Shown: one piece after another, positions 1 to 10,383 of the stretch
Layout of the letters: every line of letters starts with the position of its first letter
How positions within the stretch are numbered: position 1 is the stretch's first letter
From: Schoenoplectus triqueter
Lineage: Eukaryota > Streptophyta > Magnoliopsida > Poales > Cyperaceae
Length of the DNA stretch: 38,517 nucleotides
Direction: 5' to 3'
Assembly: GCA_964058805.1 (NCBI GenBank)
Contig: CAXKVV010000952.1
Location: forward strand, 1-38,517
Program-made: the position numbers and the translations under genes
The notes under the pieces: generated by a model
The model's input: the letters and a program-made list of their open reading frames with translations, nothing else
Databases searched by the model: none
Told to the model about the DNA's origin: nothing

Positions 1-3000
1 CTAATTGTGCCTATTAGAGGATTATCCAATGAATACTTCGATATGAATATTCCACGACACTAAATTAGCACAAAACATAAGTAAGATGCATTAAAAAATA
101 GCAGTTTAAACTAATTGATTGTGTTTTTCAAACTTTTTGCCGCATAACTGTATATAATTTCGTGATAATTAACACAATTACTCCTAATTATGCCTATTAT
201 AAGATTATATAATTAAAACATCGATATGAATATTCTATGACGCTAATTTGGCACAAAACAAAAGTAAGATGCATTAAAAACTGCTGTTTAAACAAGTTGT
301 TTGACTTTTTAAAAAAATTGGCCCCATAAATATACATATTTTCGTGCAAATTAATTTAATTACTCCTAGTTAGGCCTATTATAAGATTGCTCAATTGACA
401 CTTCGATATGAATATTCCACGACGCTATTTTCTCCTAAAACATAAGTAAGATGCATTAGAAACAGCTATTTGAAAAAGAGTGTTTCAACATTTTTGGCCC
501 CATAACTACACATAATTTAGTGAAAAATTAAAATAATCACTACTAATTATGCCTATTAAAATATTATCTAACTAACACTTCAATATGAACATTCATTCTA
601 CAACGCTAATTTTGCACAAAACATCAGTTGGAGGATTTAAAAACAGCCGTTTAAACAAGTTGTTTCGGTTTGTTAATTTTTTTGGCCGCATAATTACACA
701 TAATTTCTTATAAATTAATATTATTTCTCCTAAGCATGCCTATTATATGATCTTCTAATTAAGACTTCGATATGAATATTCTACGACACTAATTTTGCGC
801 AAAACATAAGTAAAGATGCATTAAAAATAGCCGTTTCAACAAGTTCTTTGAGTTTTTTAAAAAATTTGGCTGCATAGCTACACATAATTTCTTATAAATT
901 AATATAATTACTAATAAATATTGCAATTGTAATATTCTTTAATTAAAACTTCGATATGAATATTCTACAACACTAATTTTTCACAAAACATAAGTAAGAT
1001 GCATTAAAAATTGTTGTTTAAACAAGTTGTTTGATCTTTCCAATTTTTTTGGCCGCATAACTGCTCAAAATTTCGTATAAATTAATATAATTACTCCTAA
1101 TTACGCTTGTTATATGATTTTCCACTTAATACTTTGATATGAATATTCTACGATACTAAGTTTTGACAAAACATAAGTAAGATGCATTAGAAACTGCTAT
1201 TTAAAAAGCTTGTTTGAGTTTTCAACATTTTTACCCTCTTAACTACACATAATCTCGTGAAAATTAATATAACTACTCCTAATTACTCCTATTATAAAGT
1301 TGTCCAATTAAAACTTCGATATAAATATTCTATAACGCTAATTTTGCACAAAACATAAGTAGGATGCGTTAAAAACTGTTGTTTAAATAAGTTGTTTGGC
1401 TTTATGAGAATTTTTGGCCGCGCAACTACACAAAATTCGTGCAAATTAAAATAATTACTCCTGGTTACGCATTGTCCTATTAAAACTTCGATATGAATAT
1501 TGCATGACGCTAATTTTGCGTAAAACATAAGTAAGATGCATTAAAAACTGCTGTTTGAAAACGTTGTTTGAGTTTTTAAAAACATTTGGGCGCATAACTA
1601 CATATAATTTCGTGTAAATTAATAAAATTACTCCTAATTACGCCAATTATAAAATTTTCCAACTAAATCATCGATATGAATATTCTATAACGCTAATATT
1701 GCACAAAACATAAGTAAGATGCGTTAAAAGCTGCTGCTTAAACAAGTTGTTTGCCTTTATAAATTTTTTTGGCCGCATAACTACACATAATTTGGTGTAA
1801 ATTAATATAATTACTCGTAATTGTGCCTATTATAAGATTTTTCAATTAACACTTCAAAATGAAAATTGTAGGGCACTATTTTTCACGAAAACATAAGTAT
1901 GATGCATTAGAAACTGCTATTTGAAAAAGTTAAGTTTTTCAACATTTTTGACCTCATAACTACATATAATTTCGTAAAAATTAAAACAATTACACCTAAT
2001 TGTGCCCACTAAAATATTAGCCAATTGACGGTTCGATATGAACATTCTACGACACTAATCTCGCACGAGACATAAGTAGGATGCATTAAAAACAGCTGTT
2101 TAAACAAGTTGTTTGTGGTTTTAAAAATTTTAGGCCGCATAACTACACATAATTTCATACAAATTGGTATAATTACTCCTAATTATGCCTACTAAAAGAT
2201 TGTTCAATTAGCACCGCGATATGAATATCCTACGACACTAATTTTTCATAAAACATAAGTAAGATATATTAGAAACTGCTGTTTGAACGAGTTGTTTAAG
2301 ATTTTTAACATGTTTTGACTCATAACTATACATAATTTCGTGAAAATTAATATAATTACTCCTAATTATACCTATTAGTAGATTATCCAATCAACACATC
2401 GATATGAACATTGTACGACACAAATTTTGCACAAAACATAAATAAGATGCATTAAAAATGGTTGTTTAAACAAGTTGTTTGAGTTTTTGAAATTTGTTGG
2501 CCGCATAACTACATAAAATTTCATGAAAATTAATATAATTACTCCTAATTATGCCTATTATATGATTGTCTAATGAAAACTTAGATATTAATATTCTATA
2601 ACGCTAATTTTGCACAAATATAAGTAGGATGAATTCGAAACTGTTTTTTAAATAAGTAGTTTAAGATTTTCAACATTTCTTGAATCAAAACTACACATAA
2701 TTTCGAGCGAATTAATATAATTGCATAACTATGTCTATATTATAAGATTGTCAAATTAACACTTCGATATGGATATCAGAGGACACTAATATTTTCATAA
2801 GACATAAGTAAGATACATTAGAAATTGCTGTTTAAACGAGTTGTTTAAGATTTTCAACATTTATTGCCTCATAACGACACAAAAATTGATGAAAATTAAT
2901 ACAAGTACTCCTAATTATGTCTATTGGAACATTATTCAATTAACGCTTCGATATGAACATTCTACAACACGAATTTTGCATAAAAAAATAAGTAAGATGC

Positions 3001-3267
3001 ATTAAAAACAGATGTTTAAACAAGTTGTTTGAGTTTATTAAATTTTTTTGCTGCATAACTACACATAACATGGCGCAAATTAATATAATTACTCCTAATT
3101 ATGCCTATTATATAATTATCCAATTGACACTCCAATATGACGGTATTTTTTTTCTTAAAACATAAATAAGATACATCTGTAACTGCTGTTTAAACAAGTT
3201 GTCTAACATTTTCGAAATTTATTGTCTCACGGCTACTTATAATTTCGTGAAATTAATATAATTACTC
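1..3267. repeat. Higher-order repeat unit 1 (18 monomers, 3267 bp)
   Basis: First complete unit. Position n corresponds to n+3267 in unit 2. By eye, no difference from unit 2 is seen over roughly the first 1.69 kb; the first mismatch is A1689 versus T4956, and about ten scattered differences follow in the second half. Unit-to-unit identity is therefore about 99.7 percent, whereas neighbouring monomers inside the unit are visibly diverged and carry small indels. Confidence 0.93.
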
Positions 3268-6200
3268 CTAATTGTGCCTATTAGAGGATTATCCAATGAA
3301 TACTTCGATATGAATATTCCACGACACTAAATTAGCACAAAACATAAGTAAGATGCATTAAAAAATAGCAGTTTAAACTAATTGATTGTGTTTTTCAAAC
3401 TTTTTGCCGCATAACTGTATATAATTTCGTGATAATTAACACAATTACTCCTAATTATGCCTATTATAAGATTATATAATTAAAACATCGATATGAATAT
3501 TCTATGACGCTAATTTGGCACAAAACAAAAGTAAGATGCATTAAAAACTGCTGTTTAAACAAGTTGTTTGACTTTTTAAAAAAATTGGCCCCATAAATAT
3601 ACATATTTTCGTGCAAATTAATTTAATTACTCCTAGTTAGGCCTATTATAAGATTGCTCAATTGACACTTCGATATGAATATTCCACGACGCTATTTTCT
3701 CCTAAAACATAAGTAAGATGCATTAGAAACAGCTATTTGAAAAAGAGTGTTTCAACATTTTTGGCCCCATAACTACACATAATTTAGTGAAAAATTAAAA
3801 TAATCACTACTAATTATGCCTATTAAAATATTATCTAACTAACACTTCAATATGAACATTCATTCTACAACGCTAATTTTGCACAAAACATCAGTTGGAG
3901 GATTTAAAAACAGCCGTTTAAACAAGTTGTTTCGGTTTGTTAATTTTTTTGGCCGCATAATTACACATAATTTCTTATAAATTAATATTATTTCTCCTAA
4001 GCATGCCTATTATATGATCTTCTAATTAAGACTTCGATATGAATATTCTACGACACTAATTTTGCGCAAAACATAAGTAAAGATGCATTAAAAATAGCCG
4101 TTTCAACAAGTTCTTTGAGTTTTTTAAAAAATTTGGCTGCATAGCTACACATAATTTCTTATAAATTAATATAATTACTAATAAATATTGCAATTGTAAT
4201 ATTCTTTAATTAAAACTTCGATATGAATATTCTACAACACTAATTTTTCACAAAACATAAGTAAGATGCATTAAAAATTGTTGTTTAAACAAGTTGTTTG
4301 ATCTTTCCAATTTTTTTGGCCGCATAACTGCTCAAAATTTCGTATAAATTAATATAATTACTCCTAATTACGCTTGTTATATGATTTTCCACTTAATACT
4401 TTGATATGAATATTCTACGATACTAAGTTTTGACAAAACATAAGTAAGATGCATTAGAAACTGCTATTTAAAAAGCTTGTTTGAGTTTTCAACATTTTTA
4501 CCCTCTTAACTACACATAATCTCGTGAAAATTAATATAACTACTCCTAATTACTCCTATTATAAAGTTGTCCAATTAAAACTTCGATATAAATATTCTAT
4601 AACGCTAATTTTGCACAAAACATAAGTAGGATGCGTTAAAAACTGTTGTTTAAATAAGTTGTTTGGCTTTATGAGAATTTTTGGCCGCGCAACTACACAA
4701 AATTCGTGCAAATTAAAATAATTACTCCTGGTTACGCATTGTCCTATTAAAACTTCGATATGAATATTGCATGACGCTAATTTTGCGTAAAACATAAGTA
4801 AGATGCATTAAAAACTGCTGTTTGAAAACGTTGTTTGAGTTTTTAAAAACATTTGGGCGCATAACTACATATAATTTCGTGTAAATTAATAAAATTACTC
4901 CTAATTACGCCAATTATAAAATTTTCCAACTAAATCATCGATATGAATATTCTATTACGCTAATATTGCACAAAACATAAGTAAGATGCGTTAAAAGCTG
5001 CTGCTTAAACAAGTTGTTTGCCTTTATAAAATTTTTTGGCCGCATAACTACACATAATTTGGTGTAAATTAATATAATTACTCGTAATTGTGCCTATTAT
5101 AAGATTTTTCAATTAACACTTCAAAATGAAAATTGTAGGGCACTGTTTTTCACGAAAACATAAGTATGATGCATTAGAAACTGTTATTTGAAAAAGTTAA
5201 GTTTTTCAACATTTTTGACCTCATAACTACATATAATTTCGTAAAAATTAAAACAATTACACCTAATTGTGCCCACTAAAATATTAGCCAATTGACGGTT
5301 CGATATGAACATTCTACGACACTAATCTCGCACGAGACATAAGTAGGATGCATTAAAAACAGCTGTTTAAACAAGTTGTTTGTGGTTTTAAAAATTTTAG
5401 GCCGCATAACTACACATAATTTCATACAAATTGGTATAATTACTCCTAATTATGCCTACTAAAAGATTGTTCAATTAGCACCGCGATATGAATATCCTAC
5501 GACACTAATTTTTCATAAAACATAAGTAAGATATATTAGAAACTGCTGTTTGAACGAGTTGTTTAAGATTTTTAACATGTTTTGACTCATAACTATACAT
5601 AATTTCGTGAAAATTAATATAATTACTCCTAATTATACCTATTAGTAGATTATCCAATCAACACATCGATATGAACATTGTACGACACAAATTTTGCACA
5701 AAACATAAATAAGATGCATTAAAAATGGTTGTTTAAACAAGTTGTTTGAGTTTTTGAAATTTGTTGGCCGCATAACTACATAAAATTTCATGAAAATTAA
5801 TATAATTACTCCTAATTATACCTATTATATGATTGTCTAATGAAAACTTAGATATTAATATTCTATAACGCTAATTTTGCACAAATATAAGTAGGATGAA
5901 TTCGAAACTGTTTTTTAAATAAGTAGTTTAAGATTTTCAACATTTCTTGAATCAAAACTACACATAATTTCGAGCGAATTAATATAATTGCATAACTATG
6001 TCTATATTATAAGATTGTCAAATTAACACTTCGATATGGATATCAGAGGACACTAATATTTTCATAAGACATAAGTAAGATACATTAGAAATTGCTGTTT
6101 AAACGAGTTGTTTAAGATTTTCAACATTTATTGCCTCATAACGACACAAAAATTGATGAAAATTAATACAATTACTCCTAATTATGTCTATTGGAACATT

Positions 6201-6535
6201 ATTCAATTAACGCTTCGATATGAACATTCTACAACACGAATTTTGCATAAAAAAATAAGTAAGATGCATTAAAAACATATGTTTAAACAAGTTGTTTGAG
6301 TTTATTAAATTTTTTTGCTGCATAACTACACATAACATGGCGCAAATTAATATAATTACTCCTAATTATGCCTATTATATAATTATCCAATTGACACTCC
6401 AATATGACGGTATTTTTTTTCTTAAAACATTAATAAGATACATCTGTAACTGCTGTTTAAACAAGTTGTCTAACATTTTCGAAATTTATTGTCTCACGGC
6501 TACTTATAATTTCATGAAAATTAATATAATTACTC
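3268..6535. repeat. Higher-order repeat unit 2 (3268 bp)
   Basis: Second complete unit, one base longer than unit 1 because the final monomer has an extra A in its TGAAAATTAA stretch near 6515. Other differences from unit 1 include substitutions near 4956, 5144, 5184, 5820, 6173, 6278 and 6430. Confidence 0.93.
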
Positions 6536-7578
6536 CTAATTGTGCCTATTAGAGGATTATCCAATGAATACTTCGATATGAATATTCCACGACACTAAAT
6601 TAGCACAAAACATAAGTAAGATGCATTAAAAAATAGCAGTTTAAACTAATTGATTGTGTTTTTCAAACTTTTTGCCGCATAACTGTATATAATTTCGTGA
6701 TAATTAACACAATTACTCCTAATTATGCCTATTATAAGATTATATAATTAAAACATCGATATGAATATTCTATGACGCTAATTTGGCACAAAACAAAAGT
6801 AAGATGCATTAAAAACTGCTGTTTAAACAAGTTGTTTGACTTTTTAAAAAAATTGGCCCCATAAATATACATATTTTCGTGCAAATTAATTTAATTACTC
6901 CTACTTAGGCCTATTATAAGATTGCTCAATTGACACTTCGATATGAATATTCCACGACGCTATTTTCTCCTAAAACATAAGTAAGATGCATTAGAAACAG
7001 CTATTTGAAAAAGAGTGTTTCAACATTTTTGGCCCCATAACTACACATAATTTAGTGAAAAATTAAAATAATCACTACTAATTATGCCTATTAAAATATT
7101 ATCTAATTAACACTTCAATATGAACATTCATTCTACAACGCTAATTTTGCACAAAACTTCAGTTGGAGGATTTAAAAACAGCCGTTTAAACAAGTTGTTT
7201 CAGTTTTTTAAATTTTTTGGCCGTATAATTACACATAATTTCTTATAAATTAATATTATTTCTCCTAAGCATGCCTATTATATGATCTTCTAATTAAGAC
7301 TTCGATATGAATATTCTACGACACTAATTTTGCGCAAAACATAAGTAAAGATGCATTAAAAATAGCCGTTTCAACAAGTTCTTTGAGTTTTTTAAAAAAT
7401 TTGGCTGCATAGCTACACATAATTTCTTATAAATTAATATAATTACTAATAAATATTGCAATTGTAATATTCTTTAATTAAAACTTCGATATGAATATTC
7501 TACAACATTAATTTTTCACAAAACATAAGTTAGATGCATTAAAAATTGTTGTTTAAACAAGTTGTTTGATCTTTCAAA
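6536..7578. repeat. Higher-order repeat unit 3, truncated (about 1043 bp)
   Basis: Third unit covers monomers 1-5 and part of 6, then stops where unit 2 reads GATCTTTCCAATTTTTTTGG and this copy reads GATCTTTCAAATTTTCTCAA. It differs from units 1 and 2 at roughly ten sites in 1 kb (for example near 6904, 7107, 7159, 7201-7215, 7508 and 7531), so it is clearly more diverged than the first two units are from each other. That is the expected behaviour at an array edge. Confidence 0.9.
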
Positions 7579-7585
7579 TTTTCTC

Positions 7586-7720
7586 AAATTTTTGTACCCC
7601 ATAATATTTCAATATGAAGAATTTAATGAGATTGAAAAATTAAAATTTGGAGATCATTTGATATATTTTTTTTAGCTAAACTCACAGAGATTTTCCGTGA
7701 GCTTAAGCTCACCGTAGATT

Positions 7721-7733
<13 letters not shown>
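7586..7733. mobile_element. Foldback (MITE-like) element fragment, family A
   Basis: AT-rich segment directly abutting the satellite. Its AATATTTCAATATGAAGAAT...TTTAATGAGATTG...AATTAAAATTT stretch resembles the right arm of the foldback element at 28626-29035. It then carries CCGTGAGCTTAAGCTCACCG, an almost perfect palindrome. Parts of the same sequence (AAATTTGGAGATCATTTGAT) recur at about 8308-8330. It appears to be a partial copy of a dispersed non-coding element; the family was not identified. Confidence 0.5.

Positions 7734-7789
<56 letters not shown>
7733..7789. repeat. (TA)n-(AG)n compound microsatellite
   Basis: About 27 bp of TA dinucleotides run directly into about 29 bp of AG dinucleotides. 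A smaller copy of the same compound repeat lies near 8247-8272, so the repeat probably travelled with the surrounding element. Confidence 0.95.
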
Positions 7790-7792
<3 letters not shown>

Positions 7793-7795
7793 ACT

Positions 7796-8185
7796 CTATG
7801 GTGCTTTGTAAAGTATAAAAGCGTTGTGTACTTTGCGCTCTATTTTTAATTTTAAGTCAAAAATGATTGATCCAAACCATTTAATCTAATCTCTATATCA
7901 AAATCTATTAGTAAACCAAATTTTATATTTTTTTAGAATTTATTTGCTATTTTTTTGAATAGGGGAAAAACCATAATGTTTGGATGAACCGGAATTCTCA
8001 GATCAAGTCATTTTTCTCCTCATCAGAAAAATTAGCAAAAAAATTCTAAAAAATATAAAATTTGGTTTAATAATAGATTTTTATATGAAGATTAGATTGA
8101 ACAGTTCGGATCGATTATTTCTGACTTGAAATTAAAAATAGAACGCAAAGCACACAACGCCTCTGTGCTTTACAAAGCACCATAG
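7796..8185. mobile_element. Foldback MITE, family B, copy 1 (390 bp)
   Basis: The segment is an imperfect inverted repeat over nearly its full length. The left end starts CTATGGTGCTTTGTAAAG and the right end is its reverse complement (CTTTACAAAGCACCATAG). Inner arms also match: GCGTTGTGTACTTTGCGCTC against the complement of GAACGCAAAGCACACAACGC, and further in the ACCAAATTTTATATTTTTT arm. No coding capacity. A second copy lies at 8344-8731. Flanks are TA-rich, so the target duplication cannot be fixed. Confidence 0.85.
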
Positions 8186-8343
8186 TCGGACTATATATAT
8201 ATGTTTGGCTTTGAATGAAATTTGGAGGTCTTCCGTAAGCTTAGCTATATATATATATAGAGAGAGAGAGAGCTAAGCTCACGGAGGTCTTCCGTGGCTT
8301 TGAATAAAATTTGGAGATCATTTGATATATATATAGAATTAGG
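8186..8343. mobile_element. Mosaic of foldback fragments between the two family B MITEs
   Basis: Contains GTTTGGCTTTGAATGAAAT (repeated again at 8758-8776) and an inverted pair, CTTCCGTAAGCTTAGC at about 8229-8244 and GCTAAGCTCACGGAGG at about 8271-8286, which enclose a TA/GA microsatellite. The arms resemble the palindrome at about 7692-7714. This looks like a small family A element nested beside the two family B copies. Confidence 0.5.
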
Positions 8344-8731
8344 CTACGGTGCTTTGCAAAGCACTAGCGCGTTGTGTGTTTTGCGCTCTATTATTAATTT
8401 TAAGTAAAAAATAATCGATCCAAACCGCTCAATCTAATCCCTATATCAAAATCTATTAATAAACCAAATTTTATATTTTTTGGAATTTATTTGCTATTTT
8501 TTTGGATAGGGGGGAAACCGTCATTTTTGGATGAACCAAGATTCTCAGATCGAGTCATTTTCTCCTCACCAGAAAAAATAGCAAAAAAAAATTTTTTAAT
8601 ATAAATTTTGGTTTCCTAATAGATTTTGATATGAAGATTAAATTGAACAGTTCGGATTGATCATTTCTGACTTGAAATGGAGAATAGAGCGCAAAGCACA
8701 CAATGGTCTTGTGCTTTACAAAGCACCGTAG
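8344..8731. mobile_element. Foldback MITE, family B, copy 2 (388 bp)
   Basis: Second copy of the element at 7796-8185, in the same orientation. It starts CTACGGTGCTTTGCAAAGCA and ends CTTTACAAAGCACCGTAG. The interior aligns throughout with copy 1, with scattered substitutions and short indels in poly-A/T runs. Copy starts are 548 bp apart. A (TA)n run follows at 8738-8758. Confidence 0.85.
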
Positions 8732-8758
8732 TCATAATATATATATATATATATATAT

Positions 8759-9170
8759 GTTTGGCTTTGAATGAAATTAAAAAGGGAAAATTATTTAAGA
8801 AAAATTGTAAAATTAAATTGTCAACAATTCAACATTAATGAAGCAACTTTTTCATTAATTGAAAAAGAGTTGTTCTGCTATAAATAAATAAAAATTGAAA
8901 AAAAAATATATTTTAGAATTAATTACAAACACTGATTTTCATCAATTATAGTGAAATTCATAGTTGATCATAATCCATAAAAGAATTTGTCATTGAAAAA
9001 AGTTTAAACAACTCATAGCCAAATTGATATTGGGGAGTGCAAGTGTGCAACGGGATGAATCAAGTTCAATTTTTTTAGCCAGCGGCCAGGACCAAACAAG
9101 GCGGGTCCAAAATTCTAGTCTCTACAGTCTAGACATGGTGTGGAACTCAGACCAATGACCATATTAGACT
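8759..9170. other. AT-rich non-coding stretch, no feature recognised
   Basis: Low-complexity AT-rich DNA to about 9000, then a more balanced stretch. No convincing exon, RNA gene or terminal repeat was seen. Confidence 0.5.
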
Positions 9171-9284
9171 CGACATATATACGATCCTATATGGTACGGT
9201 GTCATTCTTACATCTCCACATAACAGTCGACATAAATCCGATTCTATCTGGTGCATTGTCTTCCCTATATGTCCACATAACTGA
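9171..9284. repeat. Two tandem copies of a 57-bp unit
   Basis: CGACATATATACGATCCTAT (9171) and CGACATAAATCCGATTCTAT (9228) begin two diverged units, each continuing with a GGTRCRKTGTC core and ending in CCACATAACWG. Period is 57 bp. Function unknown. Confidence 0.7.
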
Positions 9285-10043
9285 CTTTTGTTTGAGAAGT
9301 GCTTCTTAACTATATTTCCCAAATCATAGAGAAGAGATCACATCATGTACCACGTCATGAAAACGATTGCAAGAATGCTGACTTGCACCTATTAATTGCA
9401 GCCAAGTGGCGATAATGATGAGAAATAACATTAATTAATTGTTGCCAATGAGCATGTTGGAAAAGAAAGCCATCCTTTTTGTCACAAAGACAAACGACCA
9501 CGTTAGTCTCTCTGGATTAGCACCGACCGTGTACGACTTTTAAGAGATTTATTTGTTTATTTACTATTCAAGGTATTCAATAGGCCCAACTGTCAAGCAA
9601 ATAATAAGTTGTGTATTTCGGTTCTTAGAGCCCAAAATTCCGTGCCATTTAGTAAACGAGCTCAATAACTGTGTATTCTGTAAGGCCTGAAAATGCTCGG
9701 GCCATTCTTTTCTGGTGAAATCACCGAGGGAGGGAGACTGCATAGGTGAGAGTGGTAACTAGAGTTTGAGAGAGAGCCTGTCAGGTTAGCATCGACAATG
9801 GTTTCGTTTGACTTGTTGAGTTTGAGACGGAGCGTGAGAAATGGAAGGAGACAAGGGACTGGTGTTGGAAAAGTTACTAGGACAGTGATAATAAAAGATG
9901 GAGGGATCTGAAATGAGGGATACATGGAGCAGGATTGAGGATTTATTTTGTAAAATTTAAAAAAGTATCAGGGTATTGTTATCAGTTTTTTTAAGAATTA
10001 ATCCTCTATCAGACTATCACCTTGTTTTATAGGGCTAACGCTG
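9285..10043. other. Non-coding stretch, no gene recognised
   Basis: Mixed-composition DNA. A minus-strand open frame at 9662-9925 exists, but its product is Ser/Pro-rich without domain, homology that I recognise, or splice context. The stretch around 9740-9900 is purine-rich on the plus strand, which explains the open frame. Confidence 0.4.
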
Positions 10044-10117
10044 TGTTTGTTTCTGGGATAAGAGGGATAAAGTGGTGATAACACTATCACCGCTTTATCT
10101 TCTTATCCCACAAACAA
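10044..10117. mobile_element. Short perfect-type hairpin (foldback MITE or solo terminal arms)
   Basis: GTTTGTTTCTGGGATAAGAG on the left pairs with the complement of CTTCTTATCCCACAAACAAA on the right. The centre, TGGTGATAACACTATCACC, is itself palindromic. Almost all of the 74 bp can pair. Likely a very small foldback element or internally deleted MITE; family not identified. Confidence 0.6.
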
Positions 10118-10128
10118 ATATGGACATT

Positions 10129-10383
10129 GTGAAATTTTTTAGAAGAGAAATATGATGATTGATAATTTCTATATTATCAACTATTACACTAGCTACAGAA
10201 CTAGATATATATACATGTGATTGAGGCAATAACGGAAAGATAAATGTTATTATTGGTACTGTTTTTATTTCTAGAAGTAAAAGATTACTAGTAACCCTTT
10301 GCTAATTACAAGGTTGGATGTTTTAATCTTCTCTTGGCCTATGATGATCATTAATCTGAGGTTAATCTCAATTAATCTTAACA
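10129..10383 (-). mobile_element. 3' LTR of a Ty1-copia retrotransposon (about 255 bp)
   Basis: Read on the minus strand, a polypurine tract (GAGGGGGAG, plus positions 10384-10392) overlaps the end of the pol frame and is followed directly by TGTTAAGATTAATTGAGATT, the expected TG start of an LTR. A TATA-like run lies near 10205-10214, and a pyrimidine-rich tail ends in TTTCACA at 10129, a plausible CA end. The partner 5' LTR was not found upstream of the pol fragment. The outer border is inferred because no target duplication was resolved. Confidence 0.6.

Larger units (their letters stand above)
1..7578. repeat. Satellite array: 18-monomer higher-order repeat, 2.3 copies
   Basis: Tandem AT-rich satellite. 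Monomers of about 181 bp recur with the landmarks TTCGATATGAATATTCTACG, GTAAGATGCATTAAAAAC, GTTTAAACAAGTTGTTT, CATAACTACACATAATTTCG and ATTACTCCTAATTATGCC. Landmark CTAATTATGCC-like sites fall near 1, 182, 363, 542, 729, 911, 1094, 1276, 1458, 1632, 1813, 1992, 2176, 2358, 2540, 2716, 2908 and 3096, then the whole series restarts at 3268. Eighteen diverged monomers therefore form a 3267-bp higher-order unit. The array continues off the left edge and breaks near 7578 inside the sixth monomer of the third unit. The roughly 180-bp monomer and higher-order structure are typical of centromeric or heterochromatic plant satellites, but location is inferred, not seen. The open frames here (for example 1292-1528 and its exact copy 4559-4795) are chance products of the repeat. 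Confidence 0.95.

Noticed and set aside
1292..1528. Minus-strand open frame in the satellite, repeated exactly at 4559-4795
   Set aside because: It is part of the tandem satellite; the exact copy reflects the 3267-bp unit, not gene conservation.
6292..6552. Plus-strand open frame in the satellite
   Set aside because: Spans satellite monomers; its repeated INIITPN words mirror the monomer period.
9662..9925. Minus-strand 87-codon frame
   Set aside because: No domain or splice context; explained by a purine-rich plus strand.
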